From Bacillota bacterium (GTDB taxonomy: Bacteria; Bacillota; Clostridia; Lachnospirales; Lachnospiraceae): DNA of 8,995 nucleotides. The notes under the pieces were generated by a model that did not search any database, was not told where the DNA came from, and saw only the letters and a program-made list of their open reading frames with translations. Positions 1 through 6,221 of the stretch are shown piece after piece. Position 1 is the first letter of the stretch, and every line of letters starts with the position of its first letter. The stretch spans positions 1 through 8,995 of the forward strand of contig JAEWHR010000041.1 of NCBI GenBank assembly GCA_023387655.1, given 5' to 3'. A program made the position numbers and the translations under genes.

Positions 1-56
1 GAATTCATAAAGGTTTTGCTCAGGCGTCAGCTGAACTAAATGAACTCTTTGATTAA
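1..56 (+). CDS. C-terminal end of a protein, probably an IS256-family transposase (partial)
   Basis: An open frame enters from the left edge (codons from position 3) and stops at TAA 54-56. Only about 17 residues are visible, ending in AELNELFD, too few to identify a family directly. The transposase assignment is inferred from position: the stop lies 34 bases before a terminal inverted repeat at 91-116 that matches the left end of an IS256-like element at 4106-4131. In that family the transposase gene fills the element and stops close to the right end. The direction fits, since the transposase at 4211 also reads on the + strand from its own left end. It could instead be the tail of an unrelated gene. 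Confidence 0.45.
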   Translation, partial: IHKGFAQASAELNELFD

Positions 57-90
57 AGTTAGCCCAGGAGTGGTCTGCCTGGTGGGAAGT

Positions 91-116
91 GTTTACACAA
101 AATTCTTGACGCTATC
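91..116. repeat. Right terminal inverted repeat of an IS256-like element
   Basis: The reverse complement of this 26-base segment matches the left end at 4106-4131 at 21 of 26 positions, sharing GATAG at the tip and TTTTGTGTAAA inside. The tip is at 116, so sequence from 117 onward lies outside the element. The tip touches the relic HTH-gene copy that begins at about 121, so the element appears to have inserted into that copy. No target-site duplication can be checked because the other end is outside the window. Confidence 0.75.
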
Positions 117-120
117 ATCA

Positions 121-200
121 TTCTTAAGCTGTAAGTAAGTATTAATATATATAAATTGAAGTATTATCCATTAAGTGTTATATTAGAAAATACATAATTT
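121..200 (+). repeat. Relic copy of the 3' end of the HTH gene at 3439-3712 (direct repeat, copy A)
   Basis: These 80 bases align with 3607-3688 in the same orientation at roughly 80 percent identity by eye, with one 2-base gap near 144. Shared blocks include AAGTAAGTATT, ATATATAA and CCATTAAGT. In copy B this stretch encodes the C-terminal part of a small XRE-type HTH protein. Copy A has lost everything upstream, apparently where the IS256-like element ends at 116, and cannot encode a protein. The two copies flank the kinase and Shedu-like genes. Confidence 0.7.
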
Positions 201-451
201 ATCAATTAATATAAATAACTAAATAGGAGAGTAATGAGTTTCCAATTATATTTTGAAGTAATAAATGGTGTAAGGTAACAGACAAATTAGATTTTGTCGG
301 TAAGAATCTTTGTTTAAGATAATTGGAGATTTGTAAATAAATGTTTAATAATGGCTATAAGGGATTTACCTCATGAATAGAGAGCCGTACTGGATAAAGC
401 TAGAAGTCGGGCAAAATCGGTAATAGTCGAGTAAAGAGGAGGTAATTTACC
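201..451 (+). other. Non-coding leader region upstream of the kinase gene
   Basis: No convincing gene is present. A very short frame at 234-278 (ATG to TAA, 14 codons) follows an AGGAGA sequence and could be a leader peptide or a remnant. A perfect 6-base inverted repeat, GACAAA at 281-286 and TTTGTC at 293-298, could form a small hairpin or be an operator; it has no T-run, so it is not a normal terminator. Weak promoter-like hexamers, TTGTAA at 331-336 and TATAAG at 356-361, are 19 bases apart, longer than ideal. The region ends in a strong ribosome binding site, AGGAGG at 437-442. Confidence 0.35.
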
Positions 452-2017
452 ATGGAACGAATTACGGAGATAACGAAAAGGGATATATACGAGATGTTCC
501 GTGAGGGTATCATAGATTATGGTGTCTTAGATTTGAAAGTTGAATATCCTTACTATGGGCGTTTGGATGAAGTTGAATTTTTAGAGCGATTATATAATTT
601 GCGAGAAATGGAGAGTAGCGATTCAAGATTTAACAATGCCCATGGAGATATTGTTCAGCATACAATCAACAATGATGACTATCCTTACTGTTGGGTGTTT
701 ACAGATGCTAGATTTCAGCTAAATAAAGGCTCAGATGAGATTTACTTGAAATTTCTTTGTGAAGTTTTTCATCCGTATGCAAGGGATGAACAAAGAGATT
801 GGAAACGATTTTTAAATGAAATTAATAAGCTAATTAGGGTAGATGGTTATGAATTATACCCTAAAGAGCAAATATCAGGAAGATACATTTATGGATGGAG
901 ATTATGTGGTGTGGAAATTGTAGATGAAATGTCGAAAGACGCACTATTGAATTTAATTGATGAATTTAAAAGCAGTTTGATGTCTAAAGCTACTGACGGT
1001 GATATTGATGAGGCGGAATATAAAAGATGTCGTGATATATTAATGAAAGTGCCAGAATTAACAGGTCATATACCTGCATTTTTAAAAAGCAATAGAACTG
1101 CTCGAGACTTTCGCAGATATATGCAAGAAATAGACGCGCATTACGCAGGTCGCCGTGCATTTATTACGCAACAGATGAGTGAACTGACCGAATTGATGGA
1201 AAGTGGTTTGGATTCTGATCCATTTATGGAACTGCAAGAATACAGGCGGCTTGAGAGGCTAGGTCAGGGTGGTTTTGGAACAGTATACCGCTACCATAAT
1301 GACTGTCTTGATATGGATTTTGCAATCAAGATTTATGAACCTGTCTTTGTTTTACCAGAAGAGCAAGCCGAAGGTGAAAGAAGATTTTTTAGAGAAGCAA
1401 AGTTGATGTTTACTCTTAACAATACTCATATAGCACGAATCTATAATGCTGGTCGAATTGATAGTAAACCTTACATAAGAATGGAATTGATTGATGGCTA
1501 TAATCTGAATGATTTACATAAGCAGGAAGGTAATATGGGATTTGAGCGCAGTTCAAGGGTAATCTTGCATATTTTAGCGGGTCTGAAAAATGCCCATGAA
1601 CACGGCGTAATACATAGAGATTTAAGACCGAATAATGTGATGTTTTCAAAAGTCGAGAGAATGTTTAAAATAATAGACTTTGGAGTCAGTGCTTTCTTAG
1701 ATACGGATAATCACACTAAGTTAACTAAGACAGGAGAACATATCGCAGGTGGCGCATATATCGATCCATTGTTACAAGACAATCCTAAATTAAGAGATCC
1801 ACGTGTGGACATTTACTCGGTTGGTGCAATTTGGTATTTCATGTTATGTGGTCGTGCACCAAGTGGAAGCAATATGAGGGATTATCTCAAGCAAACAAAT
1901 ATGGAATTAATAGATTGGCAGATAGATTTAGTTATGAAATGCCTTTCTGGAAATATAGACGATAGATTTGAAACATGTGAGAAATTATCTAACCATATCA
2001 AGTCTATGTCATTCTAA
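452..2017 (+). CDS. AbiJ-type N-terminal domain fused to a Ser/Thr protein kinase; candidate anti-phage kinase
   Basis: A 521-residue cytosolic protein with no signal or membrane segment. Residues about 6-150 resemble the AbiJ N-terminal domain found on varied defence effectors: GRLDEVEFLERLY (36-48), DIVQH (66-70), WVFTDARF (81-88), FLCEVFHP (101-108) and ISGRYIYG (141-148). Residues about 190-250 form a linker (IPAFL, then YAGRRAFI) that I recall from similar defence proteins. Residues 263-521 are a kinase with a complete active site: glycine loop GQGGFG 271-276, K293 in AIK, HRD 388-390 with catalytic D390, N395, and DFG 409-411. HRDLKP reads HRDLRP, and the APE position reads DPL (GGAYIDPL); D453 starts DIYSVG. 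The ATG at 452 follows AGGAGG with a 9-base gap. The kinase domain is certain; the AbiJ relation is from remembered motifs, and a defence role is inferred. Confidence 0.92.
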   Translation: MERITEITKRDIYEMFREGIIDYGVLDLKVEYPYYGRLDEVEFLERLYNLREMESSDSRFNNAHGDIVQHTINNDDYPYCWVFTDARFQLNKGSDEIYLKFLCEVFHPYARDEQRDWKRFLNEINKLIRVDGYELYPKEQISGRYIYGWRLCGVEIVDEMSKDALLNLIDEFKSSLMSKATDGDIDEAEYKRCRDILMKVPELTGHIPAFLKSNRTARDFRRYMQEIDAHYAGRRAFITQQMSELTELMESGLDSDPFMELQEYRRLERLGQGGFGTVYRYHNDCLDMDFAIKIYEPVFVLPEEQAEGERRFFREAKLMFTLNNTHIARIYNAGRIDSKPYIRMELIDGYNLNDLHKQEGNMGFERSSRVILHILAGLKNAHEHGVIHRDLRPNNVMFSKVERMFKIIDFGVSAFLDTDNHTKLTKTGEHIAGGAYIDPLLQDNPKLRDPRVDIYSVGAIWYFMLCGRAPSGSNMRDYLKQTNMELIDWQIDLVMKCLSGNIDDRFETCEKLSNHIKSMSF

Positions 2018-2021
2018 TTAG

Positions 2022-2213
2022 AGGCATGTAAACGTTACCTGCACGGAGAAAGTTCCAGCACATGCGGTAGTTACAGAAGATATATCCGGACTTGCACAAT
2101 AAAACATTAACAGGGTACAAGAGATTACAGGAAGAATAGTAATAGTTTCACTTTGTATGGAGTCACCACTTAGCTTTGGAATGATTTTGCAGAAACTATT
2201 CACTGAATATTAG
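2022..2213 (+). pseudogene. Possible decayed reading frame between the kinase and Shedu-like genes
   Basis: The 398 bases between the two large genes hold no intact gene. One + strand frame is open from 2022 to TAG 2211-2213 except for a single TAA at 2100-2102, about 63 codons in all. Its translation looks protein-like, with patches such as VVTEDISGLA and ITGRIVIVSLCMESP. It has no start codon with a ribosome binding site, and I recognise no family. It is most simply the remains of a lost gene; chance openness is possible at this length. The complementary strand is also open here and is taken as a shadow. Confidence 0.22.
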
Positions 2214-2337
2214 CTTACAATGAATATTGAACAATATGTTCTTGTTAGAAGTATGATTCGTTCTTATCTTGCATGCTTATAAGATATGGGCAAATTGAAT
2301 ATTATATTTGAAAACTCTAGGTTTCTCTGGGAGCGCA

Positions 2338-2343
2338 TATAAT
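2338..2343 (+). promoter_or_regulatory. Possible -10 box for the Shedu-like gene
   Basis: A perfect TATAAT lies 72 bases before the ATG at 2416, within an otherwise empty stretch (2214-2415). No good -35 hexamer is present 16-18 bases upstream, and there is no TG extension. It is offered because the 398-base gap after the kinase gene makes an own promoter likely for the downstream gene. Confidence 0.28.
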
Positions 2344-2415
2344 GATGAACTATTACAATTAAGACATCTCTAATATTCAGGGATGATGCAAATTTGAATT
2401 TATAGGAGTGATATT

Positions 2416-3291
2416 ATGGGGAGATTTAACAAACATTATGAAATTAAAAAGGATGCTCCAAAAGAGATAGAATGGGAGAAATATCGTACTGAAAGTATAG
2501 AAGAATACCACGCCTTGTTAAGTACATGTGGAGATTGTGAAAAAGAATTTCAAGATTTTCTTGAAAAGAATCCGTCGTATGTTCCTGGTGCTTTGAGCTT
2601 GTTTGGGCAATCAGGACATTATCCATTCATGGATACTCTAATTTCACAACCAGAAATAGGAATAACATTCACAAGGAAACCTGATTTTCTGTGGTTAGCA
2701 CAGGATAGCTTGACATTTTCTCCTGTCTTTATTGAGATAGAAAAACCAAACAAAAAAATGTTTACGGATGGCGGAATTCCTAATGCAGATTTTAATCAAG
2801 CTCTTAATCAAATTGATGAATGGCGATATTTATTGAAGGATTCAGATAATATTCGTGCATTTTATAAATCATTTTCTATTCCGCTGCATTTACAAGAGAA
2901 AATTTTTAATCCTCAGTTTTTATTGATTTTTGGAAGGCGAGACGAGTACGGAGAAAATCCTAAATTATCAGGTGTTCGAGCATCGAAACAGCGTGATAAT
3001 GTTGCGATAATGTCATTTGACAGATTAAAGCCGTTGTATGACTATAAGCAATTTACCTCTTGTAAGATGTCACAAGGAAAATATAGAGTTTTACATATTC
3101 CACCAACATTTAGATATAGAGCAGACTTGGTTGATACATTAAAGCAATATGTGGATTTTCAATCGGCAATTTCATTGATGGAAAAAACTTCGGAGGACCG
3201 AAAAAAATTTTTACTTGAGAGATTTTCATATTGGGTTGATAATGCAGAATATATTATGAGTGGTCTATTGGTATCCCAAGAAGGGGAGTAG
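2416..3291 (+). CDS. Shedu-like (DUF4263) predicted nuclease
   Basis: A 291-residue cytosolic protein resembling the DUF4263 domain of Shedu anti-phage proteins, a PD-(D/E)XK nuclease fold. An N-terminal helix EFQDFLEKNP (44-53) is typical. The candidate active site has D90 in KPDF (88-91), then FIEIEKPNKK (105-114) with E107 and E109, and Q128 in FNQALNQIDEWR (126-137). The usual Lys of the E-x-K motif is Glu here (E107-I-E109), a variant I recall in part of the family; K110 is next to it. About 120 residues follow with no second domain that I recognise. The ATG at 2416 has AGGAG at 2404-2408, a 7-base gap. It follows the kinase gene on the same strand after 398 bases. Known Shedu proteins act alone in immunity; whether this one works with the kinase is unknown. 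Other restriction-like nucleases with DUF4263 are the alternative. Confidence 0.82.
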   Translation: MGRFNKHYEIKKDAPKEIEWEKYRTESIEEYHALLSTCGDCEKEFQDFLEKNPSYVPGALSLFGQSGHYPFMDTLISQPEIGITFTRKPDFLWLAQDSLTFSPVFIEIEKPNKKMFTDGGIPNADFNQALNQIDEWRYLLKDSDNIRAFYKSFSIPLHLQEKIFNPQFLLIFGRRDEYGENPKLSGVRASKQRDNVAIMSFDRLKPLYDYKQFTSCKMSQGKYRVLHIPPTFRYRADLVDTLKQYVDFQSAISLMEKTSEDRKKFLLERFSYWVDNAEYIMSGLLVSQEGE

Positions 3292-3438
3292 GGAGATAAA
3301 ATTTGTATTTAGGATTAAGAAATATAAATTGTTATGTTACACTTTTGGTAAATAGGTTTAACTTAGTAAATACAAGCTGACTGTAATATACAAAAAGGAA
3401 GAACGGAGGGAAAGGCAAACAGATGGAAGTAATAGTAA

Positions 3439-3712
3439 ATGTCACCGAATAATACCTTGAAAGTACTCAGAAAGAACAAAAAACTTAGTCAAGCTGAAGT
3501 AGCTTATAGAATAGGATGTAGTATTGATGTTATTAAAAATATTGAAAAAGATGGATACCCAGTACCCGGTTAAAACTATAATTAGTTTTGTCGTTTCCAT
3601 CAATTATTCTTCAGCAGAAAGTAAGTATTCCAACATATATAATTTGAATTATTTTCCATTAAGTACTATGTTAGAAATGCATATTTTAGCAAAATGGGAA
3701 GTTAAAAAATAA
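3439..3712 (+). pseudogene. Small XRE-type helix-turn-helix regulator, frameshifted
   Basis: The first frame (ATG 3439 to TAA 3571-3573, 44 residues) contains an XRE-type helix-turn-helix: LKVLRKNKKLSQAEVAYRIG, then VIKNIEKDG. It then stops, while the next frame stays open to TAA 3710-3712 with a plausible C-terminus (NYFPLSTMLEMHILAKW). Removing one C from CCC 3565-3567 joins them into about 90 residues reading DGYPVPVKTIISF, so a 1-base insertion is the likely lesion. The start is uncertain: GGAGGG at 3406-3411 sits better before ATG 3423, whose frame stops after 9 codons unless a second 1-base change is assumed. It would have been a DNA-binding regulator. Its 3' part is duplicated at 121-200, on the other side of the kinase and Shedu-like genes. 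The shift could also be a sequencing error. Confidence 0.68.
3607..3688 (+). repeat. Direct repeat copy B (within the HTH gene), partner of 121-200
   Basis: This segment of the HTH pseudogene aligns with 121-200 in direct orientation at roughly 80 percent identity, with one 2-base gap. The copies are about 3.49 kb apart and enclose the kinase and Shedu-like genes. The divergence suggests two homologous genes that were once both present, not a fresh duplication. Confidence 0.7.
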
Positions 3713-3731
3713 TTAAGCGAAGGATGATAAT

Positions 3732-4115
3732 ATGAATAAGAATATAAGGAATATTTACATCGCAATGATATTTATCACAGGTATTTTTTTGTTTGCACCA
3801 TTAAATATTAAACTACCATTTGTGGATGATATAGTTTCTTGGATATTATTAAGTTTAAAGCAACAAGGATATAAAAGTATCGAAGTTCTTGGAGCAATAG
3901 CAGGAAGTTGGCTTGCTATAACAGGAGCAATTTATACACAACGAAAGTCTGAATATGAAAAAATAATGAAGCAGGAAGAATCATCATTAAAGCAAGTAGA
4001 GAGTAATAAAATACTTGCCAAAGTTTTATGCCAGGAAATGCTCTGGAATGAAATAAAAAGTAATAATTATAATATAAAAAAATATCATAACGATCCAGAT
4101 TTAGAGATAGTGTAA
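3732..4115 (+). CDS. Membrane protein truncated by an IS256-like insertion
   Basis: The gene starts at ATG 3732 behind AAGGATGAT, 19 bases after the HTH frame ends, so the two may have been transcribed together. The product has two predicted membrane helices: residues about 7-26 (hydrophobic, ending APLNIK) and about 49-67 (VLGAIAGSWLAITGAI). A charged, Glu/Lys-rich and possibly coiled cytoplasmic segment with several Asn follows. I recognise no family. The last codons and the TAA (4113-4115) come from the left inverted repeat of an IS256-like element that begins at 4106, so the original C-terminus is lost and the natural protein was longer. A two-helix anchor with a cytoplasmic effector domain is common among defence membrane proteins, but here the effector part cannot be seen, so that role is a guess. 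Confidence 0.7.
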   Translation: MNKNIRNIYIAMIFITGIFLFAPLNIKLPFVDDIVSWILLSLKQQGYKSIEVLGAIAGSWLAITGAIYTQRKSEYEKIMKQEESSLKQVESNKILAKVLCQEMLWNEIKSNNYNIKKYHNDPDLEIV

Positions 4116-4131
4116 AATATTTTGTGTAAAT
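4106..4131. repeat. Left terminal inverted repeat of the IS256-like element
   Basis: It pairs with the right end at 91-116 at 21 of 26 positions in reverse complement. It supplies the last codons and the stop of the disrupted membrane-protein gene. The mismatches suggest the two ends come from related but different copies. Confidence 0.75.
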
Positions 4132-4335
4132 AAAAATAGAGAAGTTCCATCTGACATGGTACAATGTTTAGCGACTAAGAAAAACATAACCAAGAAAGAA
4201 GGACTTCCTTATGACTAATAATAACAAAACTCAAAAAGAAAATCTAGACTTAAACTCTTTTTTTGAAGAGTATATTCTTGGTCTATTAAAACAAACCATG
4301 GAAACCTTGATGAAAGAAGAACTCACTAACGTTCT
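4106..4335 (+). mobile_element. Left end of an IS256-like insertion sequence (truncated)
   Basis: The element begins with the inverted repeat at 4106-4131. A TG-extended -10 box, TGGTACAAT at 4157-4165, probably drives the transposase. The ribosome binding region lies in a small hairpin (AAGGA, CT, TCCTT at 4199-4210) just before the start codon at 4211; such masking would limit translation. IS256-type similarity ends near 4335, after only the first part of the transposase; the rest and the right end are missing. The element cut the gene at 3732. The right boundary is approximate, being where the translation stops looking like a transposase. Confidence 0.72.
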
Positions 4336-4342
4336 CCAGTGA
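4211..4342 (+). pseudogene. IS256-family (Mutator-type) transposase, N-terminal fragment
   Basis: The 43-residue frame starts MTNNNKTQKENLDL and contains LLKQTMETLMKEELTNVL, the typical N-terminal segment of IS256/Mutator transposases, which in full-length members is followed by the DDE catalytic core. It ends at TGA 4340-4342, just as the expected continuation (normally a LGYEK-like motif) is lost. Full transposases of this family are about 400 residues, so roughly a tenth remains and no catalytic residue is present. The start has AGAAGGA upstream with suitable spacing. The fragment cannot be active; it may be the N-terminal part of the same kind of transposase whose tail appears at 1-56. 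Confidence 0.75.
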
Positions 4343-4361
4343 TATACAAAAAGAGACGATA

Positions 4362-4574
4362 ATGAAAAATGGCATCTTACACTTTACAAGTAAAGAAATA
4401 GCAGAAAAAATTATAAAGGAAGGGTATATTGGTACTATATCCACCATGAATTTCCCTGAATCAATAATGGGGGAGCTTGTTTGGATGTACATTGGTGGAA
4501 ATGATATAGTCTAAGAAGAAAAACACAAAATTGTTTTAGAAAAATTTAAAGGGAAAAAGGATCCTCATAGTTAC
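4362..4574 (+). pseudogene. Fragment of an unrecognised protein, possibly a toxin-like domain
   Basis: A frame from ATG 4362 reads 50 codons to TAA 4512-4514, then stays open for 20 more codons to TGA 4575-4577. It also extends upstream without a stop into the IS junction, so the ATG may not be a true start and the ribosome binding site is poor. The start, ILHFTSKEIAEKIIKEG, resembles the H-x-T-S then A-x-x-I-x-x-x-G pattern at the N-terminus of some ADP-ribosyltransferase-like domains; this is a weak similarity only. No further catalytic residue can be recognised. It looks like the remains of a C-terminal domain cut off from its gene by IS insertion and deletion. Confidence 0.33.
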
Positions 4575-4590
4575 TGATGTTTGGACTCAA

Positions 4591-4857
4591 ATGACAACAA
4601 CAGGTGGTTATACCGATGCTCAGATTCAAACTGCAATGGCAAAGAAGATTGTAGAAGTAGGAACTACAAAAGTTAGTAAACACTGCTATGATTCAGCTAC
4701 GTATAAAAATAATAATACATTTGATATTACATATAATGGATTAAGTAACCAAGCTGGATTGCGAGCGGAGCTTCAGAAATTAGAAGATGCAAATAAAATA
4801 ACATTTATCGCAGAAAATGGTGGATTTCATATTACAGTGCATAATAGTAATCAGTAA
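4591..4857 (+). pseudogene. Unrecognised 88-codon frame, probably a C-terminal fragment
   Basis: The frame runs from ATG 4591 to TAA 4855-4857, but no ribosome binding site precedes it and the same frame is open upstream through ILIVTDVWTQ (from about 4552), so it is likely the tail of a longer protein. It contains SKH (29-31), then FDI (44-46), and near the end GGFHITVH (77-84). The spacing of H31, D45 and H80/H84 loosely recalls the zinc-binding H...D...H pattern of M15-type peptidoglycan peptidases (S-x-H...A-x-D-I...H-x-H), but the intervals are unusual and I would not assign the family. It lies one frame away from the preceding fragment, so the two may be parts of one decayed gene or of two unrelated ones. 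No signal peptide is visible. Confidence 0.4.
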
Positions 4858-4870
4858 TTAAACAACTGGA

Positions 4871-5155
4871 TTTATTATCGAACACTTTGAATACGAGAAT
4901 ATTCCGAGACATCTTTACGCGCGTTATACTCCTCATGTTGTAGATAGGAATCCAGTACTTTAGGTAGAAGCTATACAAACCACGATACAATTGTTTTTCT
5001 ATAACCAGGCTTTAAGGTCTGAGGTCAGAATTAAAAGTGGAGAAATTAAACAAAGTTTGTTACGTCACAATAGTCGGCGGTGGGTAGCAACAACGTATTT
5101 CTTGTGTACATCTATACCACAGCAGATAACGTGTTTAATTGTAAGTATAAATTGA
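4871..5155 (+). other. Possible relic reading frame in a 473-base gap
   Basis: The stretch 4858-5330 has no intact gene. One + strand frame is open from 4871 to TGA 5153-5155, broken only by TAG 4961-4963. It begins FIIEHFEYENIPRHLYARY and continues past the stop with VEAIQTT. No start codon with a ribosome binding site is present, and I recognise no family. The rest (5156-5264) shows nothing coding. This may be another decayed gene or simply chance. Confidence 0.22.
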
Positions 5156-5264
5156 TTATGTAAAAAAACGCAACTATAAACTGTGACTGGATATCAACAA
5201 AGTAAGACCTAAGGAATTATTATATCAATGAATAGTTAGTTCTCATTTCGGTATTTATCTATAA

Positions 5265-5294
5265 TTGAAATGATATCCGTCACATGTTTATATT
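5265..5294 (+). promoter_or_regulatory. Sigma-A-type promoter for the lipoprotein gene
   Basis: A -35 box TTGAAA (5265-5270) and a -10 box TATATT (5289-5294) are separated by 18 bases; each matches consensus at 5 of 6 positions. Transcription would begin near 5301 and give a leader of about 30 bases before ATG 5331. This is the best-formed promoter in the window. Confidence 0.52.
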
Positions 5295-5330
5295 CACACT
5301 TTTACTAAGAATGAAGGAAAGTGAGTTTAT

Positions 5331-5987
5331 ATGAAGAAACGATTATTTTTTTTATATATTTTAGTTATTCTATGCATGTCGGCATGTAATAAAGGAGCAA
5401 TGAATCAACAAGAAATACTGCCTACAACGATAATTCCAAGTCAAACGCTTAGTGAACCCACTAAAACTTTGGATGAGATAGCACCTATTTCGTTGACTGA
5501 TTTTGATGTAATGTATCAAGGATTGCTATTAAATTCAAACATTTCCTTAAAAGAGATCGATAAAGTTTTAAATTTGAATTTATTAGAAGGTGATAATATT
5601 CAATATAAAGCCTCTTCTATCATAAATGATCAACCATATCAATGGAATAAACTGCATTATCCGAATGAAGATGAGGAAGAGATTAAGATTGAATATGTTA
5701 TTAATAAAAATGATGGTTCTGGCAGAATTGTGTATATTGACTTGGAACAAAATCCAACTTCAAGAGATGTGCGTGTAGGAGATTCTAAGGAAAAAATCAA
5801 GGAAAAGTATGGCGATTTAGGAGACGGTAAATATAATACTGAAGAAACAATGTGGTATGAAATAGTATATGACACATATACTCTCGCTATAATATATGAC
5901 AAGAATACAGAAAAAATAACTAAAATAAGTATCGATTATGATACAAACCAAATGATGGAAGATATGGATATTACAAGTTTTGATTAG
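5331..5987 (+). CDS. Secreted lipoprotein of unknown function
   Basis: A 218-residue protein with an N-terminal lipoprotein signal: KKR, a hydrophobic stretch (LFFLYILVILC) and a lipobox-like MSAC with Cys19 as the lipidation site. It would be anchored on the outer face of the cytoplasmic membrane. A Ser/Thr/Pro-rich spacer follows (about 22-50), then an acidic folded region to the end. The segment VRVGDSKEKIKEKYGDLG near 148-165 resembles the short G-D-S-x-E-x-I-x-x-K-Y-G motif of small lipoproteins with a BLIP/SmpA-like alpha-beta fold, but I would not name a family. The gene is intact, preceded by its own promoter and an AAGGAAAGTGAG ribosome binding region. It seems unrelated to the remnants around it. 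Substrate or partner cannot be seen. Confidence 0.85.
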   Translation: MKKRLFFLYILVILCMSACNKGAMNQQEILPTTIIPSQTLSEPTKTLDEIAPISLTDFDVMYQGLLLNSNISLKEIDKVLNLNLLEGDNIQYKASSIINDQPYQWNKLHYPNEDEEEIKIEYVINKNDGSGRIVYIDLEQNPTSRDVRVGDSKEKIKEKYGDLGDGKYNTEETMWYEIVYDTYTLAIIYDKNTEKITKISIDYDTNQMMEDMDITSFD

Positions 5988-6023
5988 GTGTATGGTTAAA
6001 TCTTAATAGCAAGACTTTCAATA

Positions 6024-6221
6024 TTGCCAAGACTAAAAATATTTGATAAAAAACTAATCCTAGACAACGGCGTAAAATGCCCATATAGGGATTTTGTCGC
6101 ATCCGTTGGAACTATATATATGTATAACAAGTGCGTATATATTTGGGCAATTTGGTGGGTTACAAACAATAAATTGGTCCTGCTGCCAAACGAGTGTAAA
6201 AGAGTTTATGATATTTTATAA
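6024..6221 (+). CDS. Small unrecognised frame, perhaps a C-terminal fragment
   Basis: The frame is open from 6000 to TAA 6219-6221. The only candidate start in a sensible place is TTG 6024, with no ribosome binding site. The 65 codons include VGTIYMYNKCVYIWAIWW, strongly hydrophobic and aromatic, and two Cys (in KCPYRD and NKCVY). It could be a single membrane-associated strand-rich segment or the tail of a lost gene. I recognise no family. It begins 36 bases after the lipoprotein stop and ends just before a possible terminator, so it may be read through from the lipoprotein promoter. Translation is doubtful. Confidence 0.33.
   Translation: MPRLKIFDKKLILDNGVKCPYRDFVASVGTIYMYNKCVYIWAIWWVTNNKLVLLPNECKRVYDIL

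Noticed and set aside
281..298. Hairpin GACAAA/TTTGTC as an intrinsic terminator
   Set aside because: The stem is only 6 pairs and no T-run follows.
1416..1649. Open frame of 77 codons on the - strand
   Set aside because: It lies entirely inside the kinase domain, including the complement of the HRD motif, so it is a shadow of that gene.
2018..2203. Open frame of 61 codons on the - strand
   Set aside because: No ribosome binding site, and it mirrors the + strand relic frame; the surrounding genes are all on the + strand.
3732..4574. The fragment at 4362 as the lost C-terminus of the membrane protein at 3732
   Set aside because: They share a reading frame number, but the IS sequence lies between them and nothing links their composition; the coincidence is not enough.
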